DNA of 64,000 bases, taken from NCBI GenBank assembly GCA_036874045.1, contig CM072339.1, positions 8,935,501-8,999,500 on the forward strand. The letters run 5' to 3'. Of the stretch, positions 23,801-35,580 are shown one piece after another (within the stretch, counting starts at the first letter, position 1; each line of letters begins with the position of its first letter). Under the pieces are notes generated by a model. That model saw only the letters and a program-made list of their open reading frames with translations. It made no database searches and was not told the DNA's origin. Source of the stretch: Cymodocea nodosa (taxonomy: Eukaryota > Streptophyta > Magnoliopsida > Alismatales > Cymodoceaceae). The position numbers were made by a program, and so were the translations under genes.

Positions 23801-24333
23801 TCTTAGGTTCTAGTAAGGAAACAAATGAATAAGCACCACAAATGTTGACTATTGATGACCTAGTCCTAACTCCTTAATTAGGATGCCTATTATTTGATCA
23901 ATAGGATGAGATGAAGCATAATGCCAATTTCTATGTTGTTCCACATTTTCTATAGGTATGACATTATTTTCTTCTAAATCTTCGTCATTTAAGTTTATAT
24001 TTCTTATTCTATCAAATAATCTCTCAATTTCTTTGTCAACATCATTTGGTACTATTTCGAGGAGAATTTTTGAATCAAAGTTTTCAACATATCTAAAATC
24101 CAAATGAGAATTTTCATGAAATTTCACATGTTTCCTCAATGGTTTTTGTTGATTTGTTATATACTCTATATGCCTTACTTCTAATGGAATAACCAACAAA
24201 AATACCCTCATCTGATTTGGCTCTAAATTTGTCTCTACATTCCTTAGTGTTTAAAATAAAACACTTGCAACCAAAGAGTTTTAAATAACTTATTTTAGGA
24301 ACCCTATTATACCATATCTCATAAGGAGTTTTA
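20874..24333 (-). mobile_element. Ty1-copia pol fragment G (split by a solo LTR)
   Basis: The minus strand from 24333 to 20874 carries the end of integrase, the linker with N-W-H-Y-A-S-S-H-P, RT (Y-V-D-D-I near 21640) and RNase H up to the T-T-E-A-E-Y region. It is a relative of E but distinct. A solo LTR divides it at 21956-23533. The right end breaks off near 24333 inside the integrase region, and the left end meets the E 3' LTR at 20874. It has several breaks and no LTR of its own. Confidence 0.85.
21956..23533 (+). mobile_element. Solo LTR of the E family inserted in copia G
   Basis: 1578 bp, starting TGTTGAGTATT and ending CGATCCTATA, closely similar along its length to 19261-20873. The flanks are GTATT (21951-21955) and GTGTT (23534-23538), a five-base duplication with one difference. 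The copia RT reading resumes on each side, so this is a single insertion reduced to one LTR. It keeps the TATA box at 23011-23019 and the TCGTTAAGTTA array. Confidence 0.88.
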
Positions 24334-24680
24334 CAATTTCAACTTATATCCGCTGGTAATTTTATAATTAATAACCTATGAATATATATCATAATTATCC
24401 TATTTTCTTAGTAATTTAACTTATGTTATTGTAATTATCCTGTTTGAAAGTATAATTAAGATATTATGGCTAAACTATAAGTAAATTATGTCGTTACTTA
24501 TAGTTAATTCTTTATATAGTTATTCACATTTCGATTTAGTCTAAGTATAAAATGATTATGGCTCTTAAAACTCAGTAGTTAAGATTATAAGTTGTAACAA
24601 TTTATGTTAAGATTGATATTTTAAAACATATTAGTGCAGATTAAAATTGTTAAAACTGAAGACCTAATAGATTTGTCAAT
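24334..24680. other. Unassigned AT-rich stretch
   Basis: Lies between the end of copia G and the first recognisable part of gypsy A. No ORF or repeat end that I can support. Confidence 0.5.
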
Positions 24681-24689
24681 TGTTAAAGT

Positions 24690-26247
24690 TGAATAACATC
24701 AAGAAGCCGCTGCCATACCTATTATAAGAGAAACTGAGGTTGGTCCTTTGAGACCAGCAACTATAGAGAAGGTGAAACAGGAAGAGCTAGTACCTATGAC
24801 TCGAGGGCCTGAAGTGTCCTTTTTGTTGAAGTATTATCTAAAGAAGAAGAAGAAGATCAGGCACAACTGTTAAGAAGAAGAAAAGGAAAAGAAAAAGTGT
24901 CTGAGATTGTAGAAGAAGAAATTAAATCTGAACCTATAATGTCTATAGTAGGGCATAAAGAGCCCATTTTTGTTAGATTTATTATCTGAAGAAGAAGAAG
25001 AGCAGAAGCAAAGAAAAGAAGAAAAACAAGTTGAAATTAGTCTACAGCCTGAAGAATTAGAAATTGAAGTTAGGGCAGAAAATACTATGCTTGAGACTCC
25101 ATCCCAATCTGCCACAAAATCAAAAAGAATAATAACAATGCAGATTGGTAGTGAGGAGAAAGAAGAAAGAGAAGAATTTGATAGATTCCACTAACGAAAA
25201 TGAAACTCTTTAGCAACTTATGGAGAGAATTCAAGATAAAAATGTAGAAAGTTCTGCATGCTCTCCACCAAAATTCAGAGCAGAAGAGCAGGAATCTCCA
25301 AATTATTTTCAGCAACAATTACAAAACAAGCTCAGCAAATTGAAGAGGAAATTCAAGAACAAACCCCTTTAGAGCAACAAATCCAAATCCCTGACCTTGT
25401 AGAAGCAACAATTTGGAATGAAGTTCACTTTTGGAGTTAGGAAGCTTATGATAAGTATCAAGAAATAAAGAGGTATGACATAATTTACAGTAGGCCAGTT
25501 GACTAGACTAGAATGGAGGAAATTAGAGAATTATTTGAATTCCAGGGCCTACCGCAATTTATTCCAAGAGCAAAAGGCCATGCAGTTTATGAAAATTTAG
25601 TGCCTTGTTTCTATACAAATCTAAGGGAGGAAGAAGGCAAATTAATTGTAAGCGTGGAGGAAGTTAATATTCAGATAACAACTAAGCTTCTCCACAACAT
25701 TTTTAGACTGAAAAATGAAGGGATTAAAATTTTGGAAAATACAACTACAGCTAAATGGACAGAACAAGAAATCAAGCAATGTTTGGCCATAGACCCTAGT
25801 GTGCCATTACTAAACAAACTAAAGTACTTAAATGGAAAACCACACATGGTGGCAAACATTTTAGTTAAAAATGTCTATTAGAGGCATGACCACGATATAG
25901 AATTGAGTTAGTTTGTCAAATGGGTCACGTATGCAGTTGTAAACAAAATTCAAGTAAATTGGTGTCAAGTCTTCTTGTCAAAGATAAAGTTTGCAAAGAA
26001 GAAACTATTTTATGGGGACTTGATACCAGTATTAATGATGGAAGGAATTGACTTCATGAAATGGACATCTAAGAGGATAAGATCTAGAGTCATTTCAGTG
26101 GAGTATAGAAATTATAATATTGCTGCTACTACTTCTATTGCTAGACCATTTGAAGACTTTACAGGAGCTGTAGAACGTATAAATCAATTAGAGCAACAAC
26201 TAGAGAAGCTCTAGAAGGAAGTAGATGAATTAAGGAAGAAAGACTAA
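24690..26247 (+). mobile_element. A accessory ORFX
   Basis: Glu/Gln-rich acidic N-terminal part (24800-25440), then the conserved core: L-F-E-F-Q-G-L near 25530, Y-E-N-L-V-P-C-F-Y, G-I-K-I-L, A-N-I-L near 25855 and K-L-F-Y-G-D near 26005. A short Leu/Gln coiled coil closes it. It matches B ORFX closely, and matches ORFX of the copia elements in the core. The left part of the ORF is missing compared with B. About five breaks. Confidence 0.75.
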
Positions 26248-27178
26248 ATGTATTATTCATCTACTTGTACTGACAAATATTTGATTGTATGTAATTGAAA
26301 ACTATTTATATATATGAATGTTTGAACAGCAAGATGCTTCTGAATTAATGTTTGTGAATGAATGATTCAAAGTTGTATTGAAATTCTTATCTATATATAT
26401 GTTTGAAGCATTACAAGATTGTTTTAAAAGAAAATGAATTGAATGAAAGATGTGCTTAAAGGAACAATTATTTAAGAAACACTAGAATATGTTTACAGAT
26501 TACAGAAACTCTAAACTCTACATAACATGAAATGAACTGTAAGTTAAATATGCATATAATGTTTAGATTTAAATGAGTTTAAATTGGAACACTACATTAA
26601 TGTAATGTATTTAACTTTATTTAAGTTGATAAATGCAGGAGGAAAATAGAAAGTAGTTAAGATGAGAATTAAGGTTAACTCCATGAGGTCAATAATATAA
26701 TATAAGATCACTCTGTTGAGTTATCTGTAACTCAATGAAGTTAGTCTGTGGAGTTAGCAAACAATAACTAAAGCTAGTCCGTCGAGCTATCTGTAACTCA
26801 ACGAAGTTAGTTCATGGAGTTAGTATAACGGTTATTCTTTTAGCCATGAATGAAACTTCATGGGTTTAGCAGTTACTGAAATTTTAAAAAAAATTATTAT
26901 AAGTGGAACATGTATCCATAAAAATAGGAACCGTACTGCATGTTACAAGACACATTCTTGCAATGAGATTCATTTACCTTATGGATGTGCATTATAAATA
27001 TAGAATAGAATGTTATTTATTAATTACTAGCAATTGAGAAGAGGAAAGAGCATTCGTTGGGGAACTAGAAGGAGAAGTAGCTAATTCAACTTCATTCATC
27101 AATAATTATTTATTGAGAACAAAGCTTCAGACTGGTATGTAATTAATCTTCTACAATTTTACTTTATAGTAAGAGTTT
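26248..27178 (+). promoter_or_regulatory. Spacer with motif pairs and TATA-like box before A gag
   Basis: Holds motif relatives at about 26700-26830, including TAACTCAACGA at 26794-26804. A TATAAATA follows at 26993-27000, about 180 bp before the gag start. Element B has the same arrangement (motifs at 50560-50720 and a TATATATAAAA box near 50378-50390). Confidence 0.45.
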
Positions 27179-28530
27179 ATGAGCACATGGACTCATTCTC
27201 CTAGTACTAAACGATTAGTAAGAACACCTACACAAGATTATTCAATACAAAAGTATACTAAAATATTTTCTAAATTGGACATTAACGAAATCCTTAGGGG
27301 TGTACCTAACCTTTCTTTAAAGGAGAATGAAGATATGACTGTTCTAGTAAAAAAACCATTAGGAGAAATTCTATATCCTGAACTAGTTGATGAACCTTCA
27401 TGTATTCGATTACCAAACTTTGAGAGAGATAGGTTTGAAGTGAAATCTAATTATATTAGTCAATTGCCACACTTTCATGAATTAGAAAGAGAAGATGCCT
27501 ATTATTTCCTTAGAGAATTTAATGAAGTTTGTCAAATGATGAAAATGTCAAACATGAGTATTGATATTATTAAACTTAGATACATTCCTTTTGCTTTAAA
27601 AGACATAGCTAAGAGATGGTTATATACTCTATCACTTGATTCAATTTCTGCTTGGATTGAATTTTACTCTATTTTTCTGAAAAAATATTATTCAATACAT
27701 CAAACAATTAAAAAGAAAAAGGAAATATTAATGTGTAACCAAAAACAAAGAGAATTATTCTGGAAATATTTTGAACGATTTAAAGATTTATTGACTCAAT
27801 GTCTACATCATGCAATGAGTAAAGCACAATTAATAGGTATAATTTATGAAGGTATAGATGTTTCAACTAAATCTTTATTAGAATCTACTTGTCAGAATGG
27901 ATTTTTAAAACTATATAGTGAAGAAGCTTGGGCATACTTAGAAAACTTTGTAAAAAGAACTACTTAGTGGGAAAACTCAGTTGAAGCTATTACACATGAA
28001 AGAATATTGCTAAGGAGAATGCATGAAATAGATTCAAGCACTATGCTTGAAGTTAAATTAACTAAGTTAACAAAGAAAATAGAATAGTTATCATTAAATC
28101 AAAAACTAGCAGAAAAGAATACAAATATTAATGACTTAGATGTTATTTATGTTAGAAACTAGAAAGATAACTTTGGAAATTCTTATAACCCTAATTGGAG
28201 AAATCACTCGAACTTATCTTGGAGAAATAACAATTTCCAAAGAGGAGAAAATATAAATGACAAAAATATAAGTTATGAAGCATTAATTGAACAAGGATCT
28301 AGAATAGAGAAATTAGAAAAGATAATTCAACAATTAAACAATCGTCTAGATCATGTATTTGGAAATGCTATCATTTAGAATCAAAATATGAATAGAAATA
28401 TACCCCTTAGACAAAAGGAATCAATAGAAGTTAAACCTACTAGAGGACTGCCAATTCAAGCAATGTCTAACATTGTCAACAGAACTATTAATGAAATTGA
28501 TACCTCTTATCGGAGAGAAGTTGAATGAAG
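27179..28530 (+). mobile_element. A gag core (Athila type)
   Basis: Begins near the M-S-T-W-T-H segment. The gag core covers about 27340-27970: F-E-V-K-S-N-Y-I, then R-E-F-N-E, then L-R-Y-I-P-F-A-L, then A-W-I-E-F-Y-S-I-F, as in plant Ty3-gypsy gag (retrotrans_gag family). A lysine-rich tail runs to about 28530. No CCHC knuckle is seen in this part. It lies downstream of ORFX and upstream of the F-box ORF, as in B. Confidence 0.8.
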
Positions 28531-28748
28531 CAGCATAACTGAAGTAACTATATATAATATAGTAAGTAGAAAAATATAAAAAGAAAAGAAAATGAAAGTT
28601 TAATTATAGTTAGTAGTACCGTAGAGTTATTACTTAACTCAACAAACTTAGTTCATTGAGTTATGGCCTAACTCCACGGAGGTATGTAAGTAGCTATGTT
28701 AATTTCATTTCTACTAAATTTTGTTTATATTATACAGAATCACAACAG

Positions 28749-31700
28749 ATGGAATTGATGAAATTACCACTAGATGCACTAAGGGAAGTATTAAGTAACT
28801 TATTAGCTAAAGATCTGTGCAGATTGTGTTGTGTGTCAAAAGAAATTAAAGAATATGTTAGAGAAAAATATTTTGATGGACTACAAGTTGCAAAGATAAC
28901 TAATATTAGAGATGGATTTTTATGGAAGTCATTTAATCGTAGTTCAATCAGCTATGAGTATTTGAATATAGAAGAAACTACTGGAATTCCACCCAATACA
29001 TTAGAAGGAATAGATCATATTGTTAGGAACGAATGGCTTCACCAAAGGGGGGGTGAATGGAGAACATAGTGAATTTATGCCTATTTTTCACTTTTACTAA
29101 CTAATTTGATTAATCAGTTTGCACAAGTAATAATCAGATAAAAATATCATGCACAATGGAAATAAAGGTAAGAAACACAAGAGAATTTTAGGTGGTTCAC
29201 CAACTCGGCTAGTCCACCCCCAAGGGTCACTTGGGCTTCATTAAGTGTTTCAACCAACACTTACACACTTGCTTTCAGGTCAAAGCAAGAACCAACCACA
29301 CAGAAGTTTTCAGATATAAACTCCAGAAAACCAACACTCAGAAGTTTTCAAGTATAAACTCCAGAAAACCAACCTCTTGAGTTTTCAGGTCGAAACTCAA
29401 ACCAACAACTGAATGTAGCTTTCAGGTTGAAGCCACGAACCAAATGATCCTTCTTAGATCAGACTTTTAGCACATGGAGAGCTTTAAGAATCTTCTTGTA
29501 AATCTAGCTTTCAATCGATTCTTTGTTGAACTGAATTTGAGCTTTCTTCTATATCAGTAATTGATCTGCAATGTATAATGTATCTCTGTATGTAATTGTA
29601 TCTATAATCTCACTTGTAAGCTCTGCCGTATATCCATTGTCTATATTTTGTATATATACTTGATATGTACAATGATCATATTTTCCTCCAACGGATGTAT
29701 TCTATTGTACTTGATTAGGCTCAAGTCCTAATATGGTAAGTTACCATTCAGAAAATCGTTTCAAGATATCTTACCAATTTTCCTATCCTTTCGGATAGTT
29801 AGCTATGCAACTCTCCGAAGAATATCTGTAACTCATCGAAAGATCACTTAACCTTTACTGCCAAGTAGGATTCCAGAATATTTAAATGTGAGCTGTCATT
29901 CAATCGGATACTTATAACTGTAACTCACCGAACAGTTATATTCTTGTCGGATAGTTTGTCTTTGTTAACTTTTCGATTGCTTTAATTTAGCACGTGCATA
30001 AAGGCTGACTTAAGTTTCAGATGGTTATCCCTGTAACTCACCGAAACGCTTTAGGATTTCGGATAGTTATCTTTCTAACTCTCCGAAAACTTATTTGCAC
30101 TTCTTTCTGGAATTCTACACGTGGGAAATTCAATGACTTAAGTTTCGGATGGTTATCCCTGTAACTCACCGAAACGCTTCAAGATTTCGGATAGTTAACT
30201 TTCTAACTCTTCGAAAACTTATTTGCCCTTCTTTTTGGAATTCTACACGTGGGAAATTCACTAACTTAAGTTTCGGATGTTTAAACTGTAACTCACCGAA
30301 ACTCTTTTGAAATTTCGGATAGTTATCTTTCTAACTCTCCAATTTTCCCTTTTAAGCTTTCAACTGCCGACTTCTCTATTTTGCACGTGCGTAATAAAAT
30401 GACTTAAGTTCCAGAAAGTTATGCCTGTAACTTACCGAAAAACTCGAATAGTTATCTAACTCTCCAAAAAGAAAACTCGGATAGTTATCTAACTCTCCAA
30501 CAAGTCCTTTAAGCTTCCGTTCTGTATTTCTACACGTGGTTTATTGAATGACTTAACTTTCGGATAGTTATACTTGTAACTCTCTAAAAAGTCCTTTAAG
30601 CTTTCGGATAGTTAACTCCTTAACTATCCGATCATTCAATCCCCTTAACTGTCTGATTATATAACTCTCCGAAGGATTTGTAAAATTGGATAGTTATTCT
30701 TCTAACTGTTTGATAGTATTGCTGCTGCTTTGAACTTGCTCTTCGGATACTTAGACCTGTAACTATCCGATTTTCCTATAGCTCTATAGCAGTATCTTTT
30801 GGAACTTTCTCCATCTATTCGTCTGCTTTCTAATCTTTTGCTAAGCTATCATATTTGTGAAATACAATTTGGTTTCCTCACATAGGTTTTTGCATTATCA
30901 AAATACTAGGGTCCTAACACATATTATGGGGAAAGATGAATGATTGATTATTTACAGAACCAAACCAACGTATGCTATTCTGTTACTCGATATTTTAATT
31001 AGAAATCCTATTACTAGAGAAGAATGAAATATAAGAAGGCCTAATCGATTTGAAGTACCAACTGAGAATTGTGGGTCAGTTTTAACATTTTTGATAAAAA
31101 TTTGACCATTCCTGAAATATTATATTACTAAAGACCAAATGGAAATTGGGATGAGGATCTATGTTTATGTGTGTATAATTTTCTAAATAGATCTTGGACT
31201 GAAAATACTATGATATATCTAGGAGAGAAAGCATTAGTTAACAATATACATGTCATATTTGATGGATATATATATCTAGTCACGGATATATCAGTTGCAT
31301 TTAGATCTGATTTATACATAGTGAGCATAGATAGTTATAATGATGATTTTGTAGAAATATTGCCTATACCTAATGATATAGCTGAACCACCATCTACAAA
31401 ACATGATAAAATTCAATTAGGAATGTGGTATAATGAATATGATGATCCTACTTTATGTCTAATAAAATGGTGGGATGAATTGATGAAATTTCAAATATGG
31501 ATTATGAATGACCTAAATGAATGGAAATGGGAAGAGGAATATATTGAAATATATATAGAAATAGAAACAACTACATTATTTTGGAACAGAAGAGGATCAC
31601 TTTCTGCATTTCAATTCATTAATGGTAATACACTTATATTTAGTATTGATAACATACTACAAGTTTACAAGTTAAAAAGGAAAGCAGACTACATTAAAAC

Positions 31701-31791
31701 AAAATTAATGGCAAGAAGAATTATGCCTAAAAAGTTTATTTGGACTAACATATTTATTCCATTTGTCACTACTTTTCAATCATGTTCTTAA
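28749..31791 (+). mobile_element. A F-box ORF, split by a solo LTR
   Basis: The start encodes an F-box domain: L-P-L-D-A-L-R-E-V-L-S-N-L with K-D-L-C-R-L-C-C-V-S-K-E-I-K just after it. The rest, resuming at about 30925-31791, is an intron-free region with many Trp and Tyr (for example W-Y-N-E-Y-D-D-P-T and K-W-W-D-E-L near 31420-31490). It matches the F-box ORF of element B. F-box proteins dock on SKP1 in SCF ubiquitin ligases. It is probably a host gene taken up as cDNA, since no introns are seen. A solo LTR lies at 29021-30919, and other breaks are present. Confidence 0.75.
29021..30919 (-). mobile_element. Copia solo LTR (TGTTAGGA family) inside the F-box ORF
   Basis: 1899 bp with TGTTAGGA and TCCTAACA ends and a perfect CATAT target duplication (29016-29020 and 30920-30924). 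By its landmarks the sense strand is minus: the start resembles other Sirevirus-like LTR starts ('ttttgataatg') and the end carries the 'attcacccccc' box. It is the same family as the LTR beginning at 62561. It holds a dense array at about 29750-30780 of TCGGATAGTTA facing TAACTCTCCGA, for example 30059-30069 with 30076-30086. Confidence 0.9.
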
Positions 31792-32499
31792 ACTATGATG
31801 TTGTACTTTTAATGTTGTGTGCATGCTGCATTTATTTTTAAGGAAAAAGAAATTTTTTTAGTTTTTGTTTTATTTATATTTAGAAGAAAAAAAAACAAAC
31901 AAAATATCAATCTAGTTTGTTGGTATATGTTTTGAGAAACCAATTGGCTTGCTTATGAGCCACCAAAGGCATATGAGTCTGGGCTCCACACAAAACACTG
32001 ATTTAACAATTTATGTTTTGTTGTTAAGTGGTTATTTTGTTATATATTCTACTTTTATTTGTGAATGAAAAGTTTTTCAGAATCAAAATTCGGAAGATGT
32101 TGAAGGAGATACAAAAGATCAAGGTATATAATTGATTACTTATCTTGAATTTACATTCAAGCATAGTTCATGGAGTTATTCATTAACTCAACGAATAAAG
32201 TTCATTGAGTTAGGTGCTAAGTCAGCGAAACAATATTCATGTCTGCTAACATTTACTGTATTTACTGTAAAATCTTTTACATTGAGGACAATGCAAAATG
32301 TAGGTATGGGGGGAGGTAATTAAATTAAAAACCAAGTAATCTTGTTAAGTAGAGGAATTAGGAATTATGCAACAAATTTCTGTGAAAATTGAAAATATCT
32401 TATGAATTTGCTGTAACTAATTGAAATTTCCTATAACTTTTCGATAATTGAAACTGTAAAATTTTTTAAAAACTGTAACTACTTGAATGTCATATTTAG
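31792..32499 (+). other. A noncoding DNA after the F-box ORF
   Basis: AT-rich. Contains one inverted motif pair near 32165-32215 (GTTCATTGAGTTA and TAACTCAACGAA types). A G-rich 'ggggggagg' run at about 32309-32317 looks like an internal polypurine tract; B has the matching run at 47086-47093. Confidence 0.5.
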
Positions 32500-33480
32500 A
32501 ATCTTATATAAGATACTACAAAATTTTACTATTAATACAAATCTAGATATATTATCTTATGTTTTTACTAAATTTTATGAGTTTAACAATTTCACGATTT
32601 TAAAAAGAAATTGGAATGCTTAACTGAAACTCAGGAAATGATCTGAAATCCTGAAAGAGTTGAAATGTTGATTTTTGGATTGAATGAGATGCATATGATC
32701 AAGGATACATTTAATTTGATTGATTAAACTTGTAGAATGATTTATGTGTAAATTTTATTAAACTACAGAAAAAGTATGAGCTTATTGATATGGATTCATG
32801 TTTTCAGTAAATTATAGAAGTAAGATTATATGAGATTTATGTTTTATTGCATCTATATTAATGAAATACATATATATACTGTGTTGATAAGAAAAAAGAG
32901 AGAAAAACTTTGAGAGTTTATTGATTTGTTTGATCACGAGCCTTTTGTACTTGAGCAGATAGGTATGTAAGGATTGTTGACTTGAAAAAGGACTCTTTAA
33001 ATTTGGCAACCTAAGATCCTGATCAGATCTGGGATTGTTGACTGAAAGCTCCATACATGGGTACATTAGAAAGCTCTTGTATGATTCGAGCTTTTCCAAT
33101 TAACTTTTAAAAGTAAAAATGTGCATATACTATTCTGAAAAGATAAAAGTGTTTTGTGAAAATATAGATATCTTTTGAATTGAGTATATTCTATGTTATC
33201 AATGATTACTAAAGTATGAATCTAGATTAGACATTTGAAGTTGTTTATTTGAGATACAATTCATTAGTCTTTTTGTTTTAATCATATTGAGTTGAATTGT
33301 GTTTTGATTCATATGTAGTTGAAATTTATTATGGAAATCATATTGGAAAATTTAGGATAATAGATGCTTGAGAAGAGAAATTTGAAAATATAATTACCAC
33401 CTATAATATATTTTGTATGTAATTTACATATGTTTTAAATATATTTGCAGGTTGGAGAGGAGAAAACAATGTTAATTTAG
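32500..33480 (+). other. Conserved noncoding block (A copy)
   Basis: Aligns with 14990-15990 of copia E and with element B. The core is at about 32880-33100. A donor-like GTATGTAAGG starts at 32963 and an acceptor-like TATTTGCAG ends at 33450. The antisense strand is open from 33099 to 32812 with the same predicted peptide core as E and B. In A and B the block sits just before the 3' LTR, whereas in E it precedes ORFX. Confidence 0.8.
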
Positions 33481-33619
33481 ATTACTGAAAAATATAGAAT
33501 ATCTTTATATTAATCTAATCTATGTATTCTGAAGATACAAAATGAAGAATTAGTTTTAACACTTTACAAAGACCAACTAGTTAGATCTTAGTAGTTTGCT
33601 AAAGGACTAGCAAAAGTTA

Positions 33620-33632
33620 AGTATGGGGGAAG
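33620..33632 (+). other. Polypurine tract of A
   Basis: AGTATGGGGGAAG adjoins the LTR start. Element B has ACGGGGGAAG in the same place. Confidence 0.7.
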
Positions 33633-35580
33633 TATTTAGAATGAAAAAGTGGATAATATTAATGATTAAATAATGGTTAATTGCATAATATTTAGCTTAT
33701 CATATAAGAATTAAGCCATTATGTTATAATTGCACTATTTTATGCCTTAATGAAAGAATCTACATAATTTCAAGGAATTAATGTTAATTAAGTACATTTC
33801 TGAACTATCGGTGAGTTACAGGTTTTTTAATTCCTAAGTATTATTTCGAAGAGTTACATTTCATGTACCTGACAGTTATGTTTTAAATGCTTAAAGAATA
33901 TTTTATTATTTCCTGAAGGACACGTGTTGTAACATTAATACATGACTTTAGTGGATTTTCGGTAAGTTAGATGCTAACTATCCGAAATGCATTTGAGCAT
34001 CGAATAGTTAGGTTTGCAAGTATCCAAAATATCTTTTTATCATAAAACTAACTGCGAGCACATGTCGTGATCTAGAAAATTGACTTAAGTTATCTTTCGG
34101 AAGGTTAGGTGCTAACTATTCGAAATGTGTGTGAGTTTTGGATACTTATAGTTGTAACTATCTGAAACATCTAAACTCATTAAGTTATTTCTTTATTGTA
34201 CGTGTTTTATAGTTAAGTCAACAAAGTATGTTCGTTGAGTTACACTAACTCCACAGACCATTTATTTTCTAACATGCCATTATAGTAGTTGTAGAAATAG
34301 GAAATTCGAAGGAAAGCCATGATTGCACGTATCACGTAGGAATTAACTCATGGAATGAAGAAGAAATTACCATCGTTGATATGAATGAAGGAAATCCAAC
34401 TGATCATTTAAGCAGAAGTAGTTACTACTGAAAAATATATAAAAGAAGAGGAGAAAAATCATGTGGGGTGTGAAGTGGAGGACTGCACTAACTTTAGGAA
34501 GTGTCGGGAGTTCCTTGAAGTTTCATAGCACTACCAAAATCACCAACTATCAGAGGTCTGTGAGGATACTTTCCAGATGTCGGTCGATTCCAAGCCAAAC
34601 ATGGTGACTAACAATCACTGTGAGGAGTGATCGTGTCGCAGGAAGGGAAGTCATTTTCACCAGGCACTGACTCATATCTCAGGAGATCATAAAGCTTCTA
34701 GCCTTGGTTTCAGGTTGATGCCAGTATTCTAAAGAGGAGATCAACTAACAAGTCTTGGTTCACAATTCTATAGGGAGAAGAGGCAAGATTGTAAGTGATT
34801 AAATTTTTAGTGGTGTAATCACATCGCATGTAGTGACGGAAGTTTTTACTATCGATAGAGATTTTTACATTTCACCTTTCGCTCATCTTCAAGAACATAT
34901 TAAAACAAAAATACAAAAAATAACTAATTATCTATGTTTACATTTAGTATTAAAGTGTTGTATTGTTTGTTTTGTATCGTGATTAATGTTATCATTATCA
35001 GTATTGTGAATGTTTTATGTTTATTTGATTTAGAAAATAGGAAATAGTTTTATTATTTACTGAAATTGATTTGTTCAGAATACTCAAAAATCTTAATAGT
35101 TACTATTTGAAATACATAAATGTTAGTGTTGCTTAATGACAAATCTCAAATTAACTAACATTAAAAAACTTAATTGATGTTATTTACATTCTGTGGAATC
35201 GCCCAAGAGATGGCAAAATTCCTTCGTGAATAGTAGTATTTAATTAGAAAGGTAGGCTCATGGATTTAACTTAAGTCTACGAGGTTAGTTTGTTAAGTTA
35301 ACTATAACTCCATGAACTAAGTTTGTTGAGTTAACTGTAACTACTCAACGGAATTCTTAACTGAACACATATAAACTCTAATATAAAAATCGAAATAGTA
35401 CACAAGTTTTACTCAATCTCTATGGGATCGACCTGTACTTGCACACATATACAATATACACTATGCACTTACAATTAAAAATACAAATTGAACTTAATAT
35501 CTAATTTGTGTGAAAATTTGTTTGTTTACTTCTAAAAGAATTTATTAATATAAGCATAAAACCAAATCAAACAAGTTTCT
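33633..35580 (+). repeat. A 3' LTR
   Basis: Starts with a TATTTAGAATGAAAAAG block matching the B LTR start (TGTTTAGAATG or TGTTAGAATG) and follows the B LTR to about 35577. The terminal part around 'gggatcgacctgtacttgcac' (about 35430) is well kept. The exact end is unclear. Motif arrays of TCGGATAGTTA and TCGTTGAGTTA types occur at 33800-34260 and 35280-35350. Confidence 0.75.

Larger units (their letters stand above)
24680..35580 (+). mobile_element. Athila-like Ty3-gypsy element A, 3' portion
   Basis: Parts in order are ORFX (24690-26247), gag core (27179-28530), F-box ORF (28749-31791), conserved noncoding block, polypurine tract and 3' LTR (33633 to about 35580). The order and sequence mirror the 3' half of element B on the minus strand. 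No pol, primer site or 5' LTR is seen, so either the 5' portion is lost or this was a non-autonomous derivative. A copia solo LTR is inserted in the F-box ORF. It has about ten breaks. Confidence 0.8.

Noticed and set aside
28749-31791. The A F-box ORF as an ordinary host gene with one large intron at 29021-30919
   Set aside because: The interval has LTR ends and a perfect CATAT duplication, not splice sites, and the same ORF lies at the same place inside element B.
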